From: Gentiana macrophylla
Lineage: Eukaryota; Streptophyta; Magnoliopsida; Gentianales; Gentianaceae
Reading direction: 5' to 3'
Assembly: GCA_026214975.1 (NCBI GenBank)
Contig: CM047813.1
Coordinates: 28,094,797 to 28,158,796, forward strand
Length of the DNA stretch: 64,000 bases
A model generated the notes under the pieces. The model was not told the DNA's origin. It saw only the letters and a program-made list of their open reading frames with translations, and ran no database searches. Positions 11,145 to 21,955 of this stretch are shown here, piece after piece. The number at the start of each line of letters is the position of its first letter. Within the stretch, counting starts at the first letter, position 1. The translations under genes were made by a program, and so were the position numbers.

Positions 11145-11702
11145 TGTGATATCCCACATTGGAATGTGGGAAAAACACTACATCCTTATAAGTGTAAGAC
11201 ATAAATGTATTGTCAACTTGGGTTAGCCCTTTTAACCAAGCGAGAACTGCAATCTAAGAAGTTGACCAGATCTTTTATGATTCACTTAGCGCTACCAGAC
11301 CTGGGGGTTTGGGTGTGTTACAATTGGTATCAAAGCCGACTACCAGACGAAAATAAGTGTCAGGCGCCTATAGAGTAATTTGGTAAGGACGAGTCTGGAA
11401 CAAATTGGTATCAAAGCCGACTCCTAGACGAAACTAAGTGTCAGACACCTATAGAGTCCTATGGCAGGGACGAGTCTGGAACAAATTCTGGCGAAGACGC
11501 CCCTTGCTTATAAGGGAGAGATTGTGATATCCTACATTAGGAATGTGGGAAAAACATTACCCCTTATAAGTGTAAGACATAAATATATTGTCAACTCGGG
11601 TCAGTCCTTTTAGACAAAGTGAGAACGACGGTCTAAGCAGTTAACCGGATCATTTATGGCTCACTCAGCGCTACTAGACCCGGGGAGTTAGGGGGCGTTA
11701 CA
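11145..11702 (+). mobile_element. Complete TRIM element (miniature LTR retrotransposon), TSD CCTAA
   Basis: The two LTRs (11145-11322, 178 bp; 11523-11702, 180 bp) begin TGTGATATCC and end GTTACA. The left LTR is followed by TGGTATCAAAGCC at 11325, the initiator-tRNA-Met-type primer-binding site. The right LTR is preceded by a purine tract TAAGGGAGAGAT. The flanks carry a perfect 5-bp duplication, CCTAA, at 11140-11144 and 11703-11707. The 200-bp interior has no ORF, so replication must be supplied by another element. The LTRs differ by small changes, so the insertion is not very recent. Confidence 0.93.
11323..11484 (+). repeat. 81-bp tandem duplication including the primer-binding site
   Basis: Copy 1 (11323-11403) and copy 2 (11404-11484) both begin ATTGGTATCAAAGCCGACT and end GAGTCTGGAACAA, with about ten differences between them. 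The TRIM therefore has two primer-binding-site-like sequences. Confidence 0.9.
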
Positions 11703-11707
11703 CCTAA

Positions 11708-12813
11708 TTTCTAAGAAGGGATAAAAGAGTAATTGGATATGTTTTAAAATGGAAAAGTATTTTCATACCTACACGTTATTCTGACCAAATTAGGGACAAG
11801 AAATAATTTTTATTCTGACCGAATTCGAGTCAGGATGTTGGGATAAAGGTGATAGCAGCATAATCTTCAATTTTGGGGCTAGTCCGGCATTTGTTTGTGT
11901 AGACCATAACAGAGTTTTAATCACCGCACGAAGAGGAACGTTTCGATACCAATTTTTATTTAAATCGTAGGCTTTCAATTTCTACCATTTGAAGAATCTT
12001 AGTAGTTTCTTGGGAAAATTCATAGGTTTAGGTTACTATGATGTTTTAGTAATCGTGGTTATGCTTTTGGTTTGTAGAATTTCGTAGTAGTCAGAAAGAA
12101 TCACAAGTCTTTGGTGTTCTAGGCTTTTGGACCTCCTTTTCACAAGAATAATAAGGAGTAATGATAGAGACACAACCAAAATTACACAACGGATTACACA
12201 ACGTGATCTTCCATCATGGACTTTGATTAGTCTACATCACAATTAATTAACACTCATCAAAATCAAGGGTGAGAAATCACGTTGTGTAATTTTGGTTGTG
12301 CCTATATCATTGCTCAATAATAGGTATAAGGGTGTTCTTAATCAGTTTATTTGTGATACTATGGTTCAATTCATTGTTTGGGAAAGTGTATGTGAGTTTG
12401 ACGCAGGTAAAAGCATGTTTAGGGTGCCTAAGAGGCCCTAGATTCTGGTGTAGATGAGTTTGGATCCATACAGGTGATGGACATGGCGGAAATTGTAGGA
12501 AACGATGCCGGACGTGCGCCCAGGTTAGGCTAGGTGTGCGCCCGGCATGTTTCTTTGGAACATGGAGCGGATTCATATAGATGTTGACATCTCCAATTGA
12601 CAAAATAATGATAATGATGTCATGTAGATGTGTCACAATGTAATATAAAATATTTTATGATGATACATTATATTGTAATGTACTATAGATACACTACATT
12701 GTGTATCAACACACGAAATAAAATATATCACCGTAACATTCCACATTAGATATAACCTATAAAAGTAAACATAGATATTGTGCTATGTACTGCAAGTCGT
12801 AGACTTTGGTGAC
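11708..12813 (+). repeat. Probable fragment of a long gypsy-type LTR
   Basis: A segment around 11928-11960 (GAAGAGGAACGTTTCGATACC) resembles the block at 845-865 of the long LTR (GACGAGGATCGTTTTGATACC). Around 12505-12545 there are two copies of a GTGCGCCC-containing word, in the position where other copies carry their palindromic words. No coding potential was seen. A MITE at 12160-12311 interrupts it. Confidence 0.4.
12160..12311. mobile_element. MITE with about 32-bp terminal inverted repeats
   Basis: The left end AATGATAGAGACACAACC, continuing through AAAATTACACAACG, is mirrored by the right end CGTTGTGTAATTTT through GGTTGTGCCTATATCATT. The element is about 152 bp, non-coding and able to fold into one long hairpin. 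I could not assign a superfamily or a certain target duplication. Confidence 0.75.
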
Positions 12814-12818
12814 ATTAG

Positions 12819-13584
12819 TGACGATCCAAAAATCGTCAAGGTAATCCTCTAAACGCGCCTCATTGATTATAACTTAAGGATGCTTCAAGACCACAGAAAG
12901 AACGATTATGGAGGGGTGATTTGATTGGTTTTAGACTGCACTTGAGATGTCGTTTCTCAAGCTGCCTACGTATCCAACTGTTGAATTGGAATCAAGTCTC
13001 CGTAGTTCCTTAGGGACAGTTTATATAGAGGGGCTTATGCCCTAGGGTTTAATGTGTCGTGTATTCCCTAAGGAAGAAGATTATGATTGAGTGATCTCCA
13101 TGATTGTAGGAGATAATTATGGTATTCAAATATTAGCATTAAGTGATAAAGATTCGAGACTTTATTATTCAGGATTCTATAATAGTTATCTGGTTATTAG
13201 GCAAACGAGGCATAAGATTAAAGACAAGTTTTGTCAGAGATATACTGAGATGGTGGAGTCGGCTCATAGAGATTGGGGACAATGATCGAGCTCTTATCAC
13301 CATAAAAGTGTACAAGTCCAAGGACCTAATCCGATCCAGGAGATCGACAGGGATCGCAGTGCCGACTACTAGAAGTTCAGTGCCCGACCTCTCTCCGACC
13401 TGTTAGAGACCGAAACGATCCGATCCAAAGGCGGTCGGACACACGGGGATCAGTGGTGACAAAAACGGATGGGCGAGCCCCCTAGGCTCGTCTCTAGGGA
13501 GTCAAAAGTGGTTTCTTTCCCTGAGTCAAGTGTTGAGCCACCAAAGAGGTGCCATGTAGGCGTGCCCATTTTCTGACAGCATCA
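12819..13584 (-). repeat. 3' LTR of the Tat-type element
   Basis: It is 766 bp, reads TGATGCTG...CGTCA on the minus strand, and matches 19180-19968 over its length. On the plus strand it starts TGACGATCCAAAAATCGTCA, a near-palindrome at the outer edge. Confidence 0.93.
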
Positions 13585-13600
13585 TAAGCCCCCAAGATCC
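13585..13600 (-). other. Polypurine tract of the Tat-type element
   Basis: Immediately before the 3' LTR the minus strand reads GATCTTGGGGGCTTA, a G-rich tract in the right place to prime plus-strand synthesis. Confidence 0.7.
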
Positions 13601-13987
13601 AGCCGACCCCTGGTTGGTCGGCTCGGATCTATCAAGGTGGTGGATCAGCACGAGAGTTTTAGCCTATAGATTTTGAAACGAGTTTCCAGGTGGCAAAGGT
13701 AGTTATGACGCAGTTATAGTTGTTCCGGGAAACGAGGCGTCGTTGCCCACTAACGCTAACCGATGCCGTTTTTCGAGGTAAGGGGGGTTATAAACCCGTC
13801 ATATCAATCGTTTCGTAACCACGCTGAGTATTAAAACAGGAGATTTGCTGTCGATTGTCATTCAACATCTTCTATCTTTCAAACTTGACCTTGCAAGTAA
13901 GCATTATTTCCTTCTTATTCTGATTTTATAATTCAATCTATTTAGATAAACCTTGTTTTCTCGGAGTCCTAGAATCGATTCTCCATC

Positions 13988-15798
13988 ATGGCCATAGCTG
14001 ATAGCAGAGATGTGGGGTCAATTTTGAAACAAAAAGACGTAGACGAAATTTGCGAGAGATATGGGATTGATGAGGCTAAGTTTTCTCCCCAGCTGCCGTC
14101 GCCGGAGGGTTTTTGCTCCGTCCACCGGGAGTACTTTGAGGTGGGGTTGAGATTACCTTTCTGTCCTGCTCTTCTGGCGGTGCTCCGGCACTATGGGCTA
14201 GGGGTATCTCAGATAGCCCCCAATGGCATTAGGGCCGTCATTGGGTTTGTGATTTGGTGCAGAATGCTAAATATTAGATTCACTGTAGATAAGTTTAGGT
14301 ATTTTTATCATCGGGTAGGATTAAAGACCATCCATACCGGTATTATTTTGCTAGAAGGCAATGGAAGTCTTTCAGTATCCCTATTCTTCCTCCTGGTCGG
14401 GATTCTTTCAAACGGTGGAAAGAGAGTTTTTCTACGTACGGAACGACGGTCACGCCGAGCTTAGCGTGTGGAACAAAGCCGATCTGGATGGTGATGAGCG
14501 TCCAGATCTACCAGATTCTTGGGTAGAGAAGATCCGGGAGTCGGGGTACTCTATTGAGTGGCAGAATCTGTATGATGACCTGATTACGGCAGCTCGGCTG
14601 GGGGATGCGGGCCCCGAGCCCTATGTGAAGTTTACAAAGAACGAGTGGCAGCCTTGTAGGGTTTACTTATGTTGTATTTTATATTATTGAAGTATCTATG
14701 TTTCTTGTTTAGTTGATCTCTCTGTTGGTGTGTGCAGTGGCTGACTTTGCCGATCTGATGGCGGGAGCAGAAAGAGAAGTGGCGTGTCGCCAAACTGTGC
14801 CGACCCCGGCGGTTCGAGAGATACCTGTGGAGGATCTGACTACTGAGGGTGCATATGCCTCCGCCTCGATTCCTCCATTCTAAACGATCAGAACGGACGC
14901 CCCCGGGGAGGTTACAGAGAGGGGGTTGATCCCCAGGAAACCAACTCGTCAGAGGCCGACCTCTCAAGAGGGTCGGTCTTCAAAGAAGAGCAAGTCAAAG
15001 GCCCCTGAGGAAGGTCAGAAGGGGGCCTTCGAGGAGAGCGGTCACGACATGTCGACGAGGAGCCGCAATCTGGGTTGCAAAAGCAATAGAAGCCGTAAGT
15101 GTAGCCTATTTCTTTCTTTCTGGTGGTTTGATTAGCGATTGTCCTGATGTTTTATACTTGTTCAGGGTGGCACGATTGGCCAGGAGGTTTTTAGGAGGTT
15201 GGGCAAGGCCTCAGCTGACTCGGCTGCCCAATCGGACAAGATCGCCGAGCTGTGGAAGACTAAGGATGAGCTTAGGGCAGCCATCCGCCTTAAGGATGCG
15301 GAGGTGAAAACCCTGCAAGCCCAGCTCCAAGCCCAAGAGAAAGAGTTGAAGGCCGTGGGGAGCGAGCTGGCCGAGGAGAAAAAGGGAAGGGAGCATGAGG
15401 TCAGGGACCTCAAGGCGAGAGTGGCCGATCTGGAGACCAACATTGCGACTCGGTGCGCCGAAGCCATTCAGGAATACAAGGCTTCGGCTGATTTCGCCGA
15501 GGCCCTTAAGGTGTTGCTGATTCCCATTCTCAATCATGGGTACACCTTGGGGGTGGATGAGGCGAGGGTTCAGTTCCCTGCACTTGCTCTGGATGCCCTT
15601 CCTAAGAATTCTTACAATAAACCGGGGATGGACGTGGCCTACACTGAACGCGCCAAAGACTTCCGAGCGGGTGTGGAAATAGTAGATAAGTATGTCCTCC
15701 AACCGGCTGCTGCGACCGGGTCGGCCCCTCCCTCTGCGTCCGGACACCAGGCGGTCGCCTCTCATGCCAATTTAATAAGATTGTTGAGGGGACACTAA
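13988..15798 (+). pseudogene. Antisense ORF of the Tat-type element: PF04195-like region and coiled coil, apparently spliced
   Basis: Exon 1 starts at 13988 (MAIADSRDVGSILKQKDVDE). It continues with the segment around LPSPEGFCSVHREYFEVGLR that is typical of the 'putative gypsy type transposon' domain (PF04195). Two frame changes, near 14310 and 14430, break it. Likely introns run from about 14656 to 14737 (acceptor GTGTGCAG) and from 15095 to 15165 (donor GTAAGT, acceptor TTGTTCAG). Exon 2 begins near MADFADLMAGAEREVACRQ. The last exon (to 15798) encodes a long charged heptad-like stretch (about 15220-15450) predicted to form a coiled coil, then a conserved-looking tail. It lies opposite to gag-protease, as in some Tat-lineage elements. 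Its function is unknown. Confidence 0.7.
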
Positions 15799-15844
15799 AT
15801 GATCTAGAATTCAGAGAGTGGCTAGATCCGATCATCTTTACCAA

Positions 15845-16465
15845 TAGTGCAAAGGTACAAGGGTGAGAGGATCTAGGGCTCGGAGAACGAGCTAGATCCG
15901 ACCGTTTGAGTTAAGAAAAGTTATAAATGCGAGAGGATCTAGTTCTCGGAAAGTTGAAATAGATCTGATCGCTTAAGTTAAAAGAAATTATGAAGGCGAT
16001 AGGATCTAGGGCTCAGAGAGCCGATCTAGATCGATCGTCTGATGAAAAATTACAAGGGCGAGAGGATCTAGAGCTCGGAGAGCCGATCTAGATCGATCGC
16101 CTTAATTAATGAAAAATTACAAGGGCGAGAGGATCTAGTGCTCGGAGAGCCGATCTAGATCGATCACCTTAACTAATGAAAAAGTACATGGGCGAGAGGA
16201 TCTAGAGCTCGGAGAGCCGATCTAGATCGATCGCTTTAACTAATGAAAAACTAGAAGGGCGAGAGGATCTAGAGCTCGGAAAGCCGATCTAGATCGATCG
16301 CCTTAACTAATGAAAATTTACAAGGGCGAGAGGATCTAAAGCTCGGAGAGCCGATCTAGATCGATCGCCTTAACTAATGAAAAATTACAAGGGCGAGAGG
16401 ATCTAGAGCTCGGAGAGCCGATCTAGATCGATCGCCTTAACTAATGAAAAATTACAAGGGCGTGG
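15845..16465. repeat. 67-bp tandem array with internal palindrome
   Basis: About nine units repeat GGGCGAGAGGATCTAGAGCT, CGGAGAGC and CGATCTAGATCGATCG, then a spacer with CTTAACTAATGAAAAATTAC. The first two or three units are divergent and the later ones are nearly identical at 67 bp. Each typical unit holds the 12-bp palindrome CGATCTAGATCG. The array sits in the non-coding 3' region of the element, where Tat-type retrotransposons are known to carry variable tandem repeats. Confidence 0.9.
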
Positions 16466-17033
16466 GCTTGGAGGACCACATAACAGGTACTAGACTTGGG
16501 TGATTTAAGCTAAATTTGTCCCTAATAAACTTAAAGTATTCCGGACTAAGTCAAATTAATCTTAGGTGACTTAAGACTGACCTTATGAATTAACTGTTTA
16601 TGTGAAGTTTTTGAAGACGAGCGGGGCCAGGTTAGTACTGACTTCTCGTTTGAAAACACGGCGATCTAGGTCAGGTTAGACTGACTTTTCGTGTGTATTT
16701 GTTAAGGACGAGCGGGGCCAGGCTAGTGCCGACTTCTCGTCTAAAGGCAAGGCGAGCCGGGCAAGGTCGGACTAACTTCTCGCATGAGACTTTACTGCGC
16801 AGTATAAGTGTTTGTTCGATTCATACAGTATATAAAACAAGACTTAACAAGTGGTCATGTTGGGACCAGGCAAAGGTGTGATTAATCGAAAAATAAATAT
16901 TCAACATTAAAGAAAATGAAGTAAATAAAATAGAGAAAATCCCAGCGAATGATAGGAAAGTACGAGCAAGAATTAAAATGCAGAAATTAAAGATAGTTTG
17001 GAAAAAAAACGATAACCAACAAAGACGAACATG
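16466..17033 (-). other. Non-coding interior of the Tat-type element
   Basis: The region contains three imperfect units of about 70 bp with GACGAGCGGGGCCAGG and CTGACTTCTCGT (16616-16790). No pol-derived coding could be recognised in the place where reverse transcriptase would follow protease. Confidence 0.7.
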
Positions 17034-19117
17034 TTAGGCGAAAGTTATTCCTTTGCCCTTGATGGTAGCTGCATAGCAACTTCGGGCGACTTCCAAGTCT
17101 CCTTTAATTTCGACCGACCCTCTACCGGTCGGGAACTTCAGGCTGATGTGCGCTGACGATGATTTGACCACGACATAATTGACCATGAGGGTCCTTCCCG
17201 ACGAATCCTTCCCGAATGTTGTTACGAGTCGAACCATTCTTAGTGGATGAATTGGGGGACCTGCAAATCCGAACAAAGGTGCTGAGACCGGAGTGAGCTC
17301 GGATTCCTTGAGACCCATTGCCTGAAACGCTGCAATGTAGAGAACATTAACTGCGCTACCAGTCTACGCAAACTCTCTTACCCAGATTTTTATTGACTAC
17401 GATTTCAATGACTAGTCTTTCATTGTTAGGGATCAGGGGGAGAGGATCCTTCGGCCCGTAGCCTACTTCTTGAAAGGGGACTCGACTTCCCATGGCTGTC
17501 TGCCCATTGCCCACTTGGTTACTTGAGTTGTTGATCTCTAAACTATTGCCAGGGCCTCCCATAATGGTGTTGATCGGGTGGTTGTCCGCTGGTTGACCTT
17601 TATCGGGAGACAGCTCTCTTCTTCGCTGGGGCTCGCCTTGTCGGCCCCGATCACGACCATAGTTTCTCTGCTGGTAATCTCGCTGTCCTCGGCGTTTGCC
17701 ATAGCGGGGTCGATCCACGACCTCATCTAGCTTTCCCTCTGCAATTGCTGCTTCCACATCACGCTGGAAGTCTCTGCAGTTGTCCAATTCATGCCCAGTG
17801 TCTTGGTGGTAGGTACAAAACTTGCTCTGGTCCCTTCTCTCCAAGGGGCTTCGAAGCGGCGTAGGTGTTTTCGCCAAACCCTTTCTTTCCATGATCGCCA
17901 AAACTTGTTCCCGAGGCTGATTTATCACAGGGAAGTCTCTTGGCTACAAGGCATTTCTCTTTTCAGGTCGGCCCGTGGCCGAACCGCTTGCATGATCTCC
18001 ATACGACTTTCTCTTCTTATCGGATGTGTCTTCTTGCTTGTCCTTCTTGGGGTCAGACTTCTCCACTTCTCGTTTTACCCGATTAGCTTCTTCCCCTTGA
18101 CAATGTTTAAATGCCACTTCCAAACACTCTTCTATGGAGGTGGGAAGCCTGCTGCTTAGTTTGGCGTATAGCCTGACCTCGCGTGGCCCCGCCACGAAGG
18201 ATGCGATTCGGACTTGATCGTCAGAATCCCGAACTTGCAGCGATTCTTCACTGAACCGCTTAAGGTATTGTAATGCAGTCTTGTCTTTCTTCTGTTTGAT
18301 GGCGAACAGATGGGTAGCATTTTCTGGAACGGCTTGGCGGTAATGAACGCGTTAAGAAACATCTTTCCCAATGTGTCGAAGCTGTAAATCGTCCTTGGGG
18401 GTATCTTCTTGAACCATTCCCGAGCTCGACCAGTGAGTAGCGCAGGGAATGCTTTGCACTTCATCTCCTCCAGGGCACAGTCGAGATTCATGTGCATGAG
18501 ATATTAGAACAGATGATCCTGGGGGTCCTTGTTTCCGTCGTAGGGCTCTAATTTGGGGATCTTGAACCTTGCTGGTCGCGGATAGTTATCGATATGATCA
18601 GAAAAAGGGGACTCGAGTGCTAGGAGCATCGACTTTCTTCCGGCTATCGCCTCAAGTTCGGCGCGAGCCGCCTCCATGGCTTGAGGGACGACCAACTACC
18701 TTTGCAGGTTTGAAGATGACGACCGGTTCTCTTTCCTGCTATTCTTACGCTGTGAGGGAGGTGTTGGCTGCCATGACCCGTCGTTGGGATCATCTTCTTC
18801 CTCTGGCTCTGGGCTCTGGGAATTTTCTCTAGTCGAGTCTCCGTTTGAGTGATTCATGTCCTGTGAATTTTCGTTGAGGGGACCTTCTTCTTCCAGACTT
18901 TCCCAATCCCCATCTTCTCATCCTCTTCTGCCAAGACGGCATTGAGAACATCATCTTTAGCGGATTCATCCAAGGCTATAAGTTGATTAACTAGCGCCTG
19001 ATGGGTTGCGTCGAGAGAGACATTTTCCTGCTGCGGCTGATTCTGGTTGTTAGCGTCTGACTCTGATGCGTTGCTAGCACCATTACCATTAGCAGCCTGT
19101 TGTCGTGTGGTCACCAT
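17034..19117 (-). pseudogene. gag-protease of the Tat-type element, broken
   Basis: The start is ATG at 19117 (MVTTRQQAANGNGASNASES). The gag core includes RFKIPKLEPYDGNKDPQDHL and CKAFPALLTGRAREWFKKI, matching the Retrotrans_gag family. FCTYHQDTGHELDNCRDF near 17800 is the conserved knuckle-like segment before protease. The protease follows, with SAVNVLY and later GFAGPP-type loops. Stop codons or frame changes lie near 18854, 18500, 18320 and 17945. At about 17370 two nucleotides are missing from the codons of the protease D-T/S-G triad. No functional polyprotein can be made from this copy. Confidence 0.88.
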
Positions 19118-19160
19118 GTTTGTCCTGAAGCTTTTCCTGGGATTATGAATCAAAATAAGG

Positions 19161-19177
19161 CCCTCCTTCTAGCGCCA
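19161..19177 (-). other. Primer-binding site of the Tat-type element
   Basis: Just inside the 5' LTR the minus strand reads TGGCGCTAGAAGGAGGG, a sequence commonly found at this place in plant Tat/Ogre elements. The matching tRNA was not identified here. Confidence 0.75.
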
Positions 19178-19179
19178 AT

Positions 19180-19968
19180 TGACGATCCAAAAATCGTCAA
19201 GGTAATCCTCTAAACGCGCCTCCTTGATTATAACTTAAGGATGCTTCAAGACCACAGAAAGAACGATTATGGAGGGGGTGATTTGATTGGTTTTAGACTG
19301 CACTTGAGATGTCATTTCTCAAGCTGCCTACGTATCCAACTGTTGAATTGGAATCAAGTCTCCGTAGTTCCGTAGGGACATTTTGTATAGAGGGGCTTAT
19401 GCCCTAGGGTTTAATGTGGCGTGTCTGTGATTGACACTGATTAACGTATTCCCTAAGGAAGAAGATTATGATTGAGTGATCTCCATGATTGTAGGAGATA
19501 ATTATGGTATTCAAATATTAGCATTAAGTGATAAAGATTCGAGCCTTTATTATTCAGGATTCTATAATAGTTATATGGTTATTAGGCAAACGAGGCATAA
19601 GATTAAAGACAAGTTTTGTCAGAGATATACTGAGATGGTGGAGTAGGCTCATAGAGATCGGGGACAATGACCGAGCTCTTATCACCACAAAAGTGTACAA
19701 GTCCAAGGACCTAGTCCGATCCAGGAGATCGACAGGGATCGCAGTGCCGACTACTAGAAGTTCAGTGCCCGACCTCTCTCCGACCTGTTAGAGACCGAAA
19801 CGATCCAATCCAACGGCGGTCGGACACACGGGGATCAGTGGTGACAAAAACGGATGGGCGAGCCCCCTAGGCTCGTCTCTAAGGAGTCAAAAGTGGTTTC
19901 TTCCCTGAGTCAAGTGTTGAGCCACCAAAGAGGTGCCACGTGGGCGTGCCCATTTTCTGGCAGCATCA
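19180..19968 (-). repeat. 5' LTR of the Tat-type element
   Basis: It is 789 bp and matches 12819-13584. It contains about 23 bp that the other copy lacks, around 19425-19447 (TGTGATTGACACTGATTAACG). Confidence 0.93.
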
Positions 19969-19973
19969 ATTAG

Positions 19974-21647
19974 TAACACACATGTATATCATATAAATCA
20001 GAGATATAGCATTTAAACCAACAAGATATAATATGTAACATAATCATGAATCGATATCATTGTATATGTTATTTTGTAAGCAGTCAGACACCAAGAGTGT
20101 GTAAAGTAATGTACACACAATTACTCAACATTTTCCCCTTTTGATTATTTTCAAAAGAGTATAACTATCCGGACAATACACATATGATATGGCTCCCCCT
20201 TAACTTGTAATCACGCACAAGAAGGCATATCTCTCATAAATGTAAACTTAAGTAATGTTCTCAAAACATGAACATGAGTAAGTACTTCGTTTTCATATAT
20301 GTTCAACAATATCCCCATAACAAACATACTTATACCACTTCTCTCGTCGGTTTGAAATGCAATCAAACTACTAACTCTCCTCCTAAACACATGATTTCTC
20401 CCTCAAATAAAGCATGACTAGTGTGTGTATTCATGCACTATCATAAGAGATGTGATCACAAAGAGCACATAGAGATGCATATAATTGAAACTGAACAAGA
20501 AACACACAAGCATATGTACTAGAGAAAAGAGCTTGTATAGTAGTTCAAGTTTCATACCGTACCAAACATTTCAAAAAAATTGGCATTTCAGAACGTAGAT
20601 AAAGTTGTAATTGTGTCTGATAGGCTTTCTGATGTAGCAGTGGTGTAGATCGTCACTCATACTGTATCTGCAAAGCAGTTCTTTGATTTAAGCATTTAAG
20701 CTTCAATACACTTTGCAATCATTAGAATCATATTCAAGTAGTGCAAGAATCTTCAATCATTTAAGGTTAATTGTTGTGATGTAAGAGGGAATCCCATAGA
20801 AAGTATCATCTCAACTAGTCACAATAAATCTACAATACGGAGACTTAACACACATATCAAATGCAAATGATGCATCAAGAATAAGAGTGCGGTATACGCC
20901 TTAAACTTTAGTACACAAGCATGATCTCAGATATATAGGACTTTAACAAAAAAATCGGTCACGTATCATGCATAGGTCATTTTCAGCTCAAAAAGACTCG
21001 ATCAAGGCAAAATCATGAAAAACTTCACTTAACAAGTTTTCACATTACATGAATCATATAGCATGCACAGATCATGGCTAAAAGCCTAAAAACAAGATCT
21101 TACCAAAAAGCCATTTTAGACACCTTCTGGACTTGTCTTAGGTTGTCTTGGACATTCCATGGACATATCAGGGCATGGTGCAAAAATGATCCAATACACT
21201 TTCAAAAGCTTATAACAACCAGCAAAAACAAGGGCAAGGCAAAACAAAAGGATTAGACACTCTAAGATCTGTCTGGACTTATCTTGGGTATGTCTATCTA
21301 CAAAAACAAACATGAAGCAACTACAAACAATCAAAGATCAGAAAGAGCCTGATCAAGCAAGAGCATGGATCCTCTGCTGTGCCTCATTCACAACATCAGT
21401 GCTGTGACTATGAGAATGGGGGCACATTTGGAATTTTCAGCTGAAAGTTAAAAAGAAAATATTAATCGCACAATTTTGCACAGCCTGCTGTGGTAATACA
21501 TCAAGGGATGCCAGTCATCAAGCAAAGGCTAAACAACAGGTAAAAATTATATTCGCCTGTTACTTTCATACTACTGGAGTACTGCTTTTGATTGAGTTCA
21601 CTTCTAGAATATTGTAAAAGTCATATTGTTCTAATGCTTACGATCAA
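19974..21647. other. Intergenic, no gene recognised
   Basis: The stretch is AT-rich with only short chance frames. The run of CTCCCCCTT near 20192 recalls the edges of Copia elements but no LTR pair was found. Confidence 0.5.
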
Positions 21648-21955
21648 GGACGGAGCTAGGAATCGGATCTCGGGTGGGTTAGTGGAGTATATTCAGACAA
21701 TCGGGTGGGGCTAGTTGAGTATATTCGGACAGTCGGATAAGCTTAAATAAGATGTTTTGATAACATAAGTTAAATTATATAAGAATTTTGTTGTAGAAAT
21801 ATTTCTCTCCGAATAGCCCTTGTTTTGGATATGTCCCTGCTTACAATTGAAATACAATAATATTCAGTATATTTTCTTACATTAAAATAAATAAGAGACG
21901 TGCTAGTTTTTACGAGTAAATAGTGAAGGTGGGGCTATAGTCCACCTGGCCCCTG
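21648..21955. mobile_element. Possible non-autonomous hAT fragment
   Basis: CAAGGACGGAGCTAGGA at 21648 resembles the left terminus of the hAT element at 54364 (CAAGGAAGGAGCCAGGA). The end near 21925-21955 (GGGGCTATAGTCCACCTGGC) recalls inner hAT ends. The right terminal repeat and an 8-bp duplication were not found, so it is probably truncated. Confidence 0.35.

Larger units (their letters stand above)
12819..19968 (-). mobile_element. Complete non-autonomous Ty3/gypsy element of Tat/Ogre type, TSD ATTAG
   Basis: The two LTRs flank a 5.6-kb interior, and a perfect 5-bp target duplication, ATTAG, is present at 12814-12818 and 19969-19973. The element is oriented on the minus strand: primer-binding site TGGCGCTAGAAGGAGGG at 19161-19177 and a G-rich tract at 13585-13600. 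In 5'-3' order it has LTR, gag-protease (broken), a non-coding part with a tandem array, an antisense ORF (PF04195-like) and LTR. Reverse transcriptase, RNase H and integrase are absent, so it depends on a relative. The LTRs look only a few percent diverged by eye, apart from one indel of about 23 bp. Confidence 0.95.

Noticed and set aside
11145..11322. Cassandra-type LTR with 5S rRNA sequence
   Set aside because: The internal 5S promoter boxes characteristic of Cassandra are not present.
15211..15765. Minus-strand frames over the coiled-coil exon
   Set aside because: The plus-strand frame has the heptad-like Glu/Lys/Leu pattern; the minus frames are its shadow.
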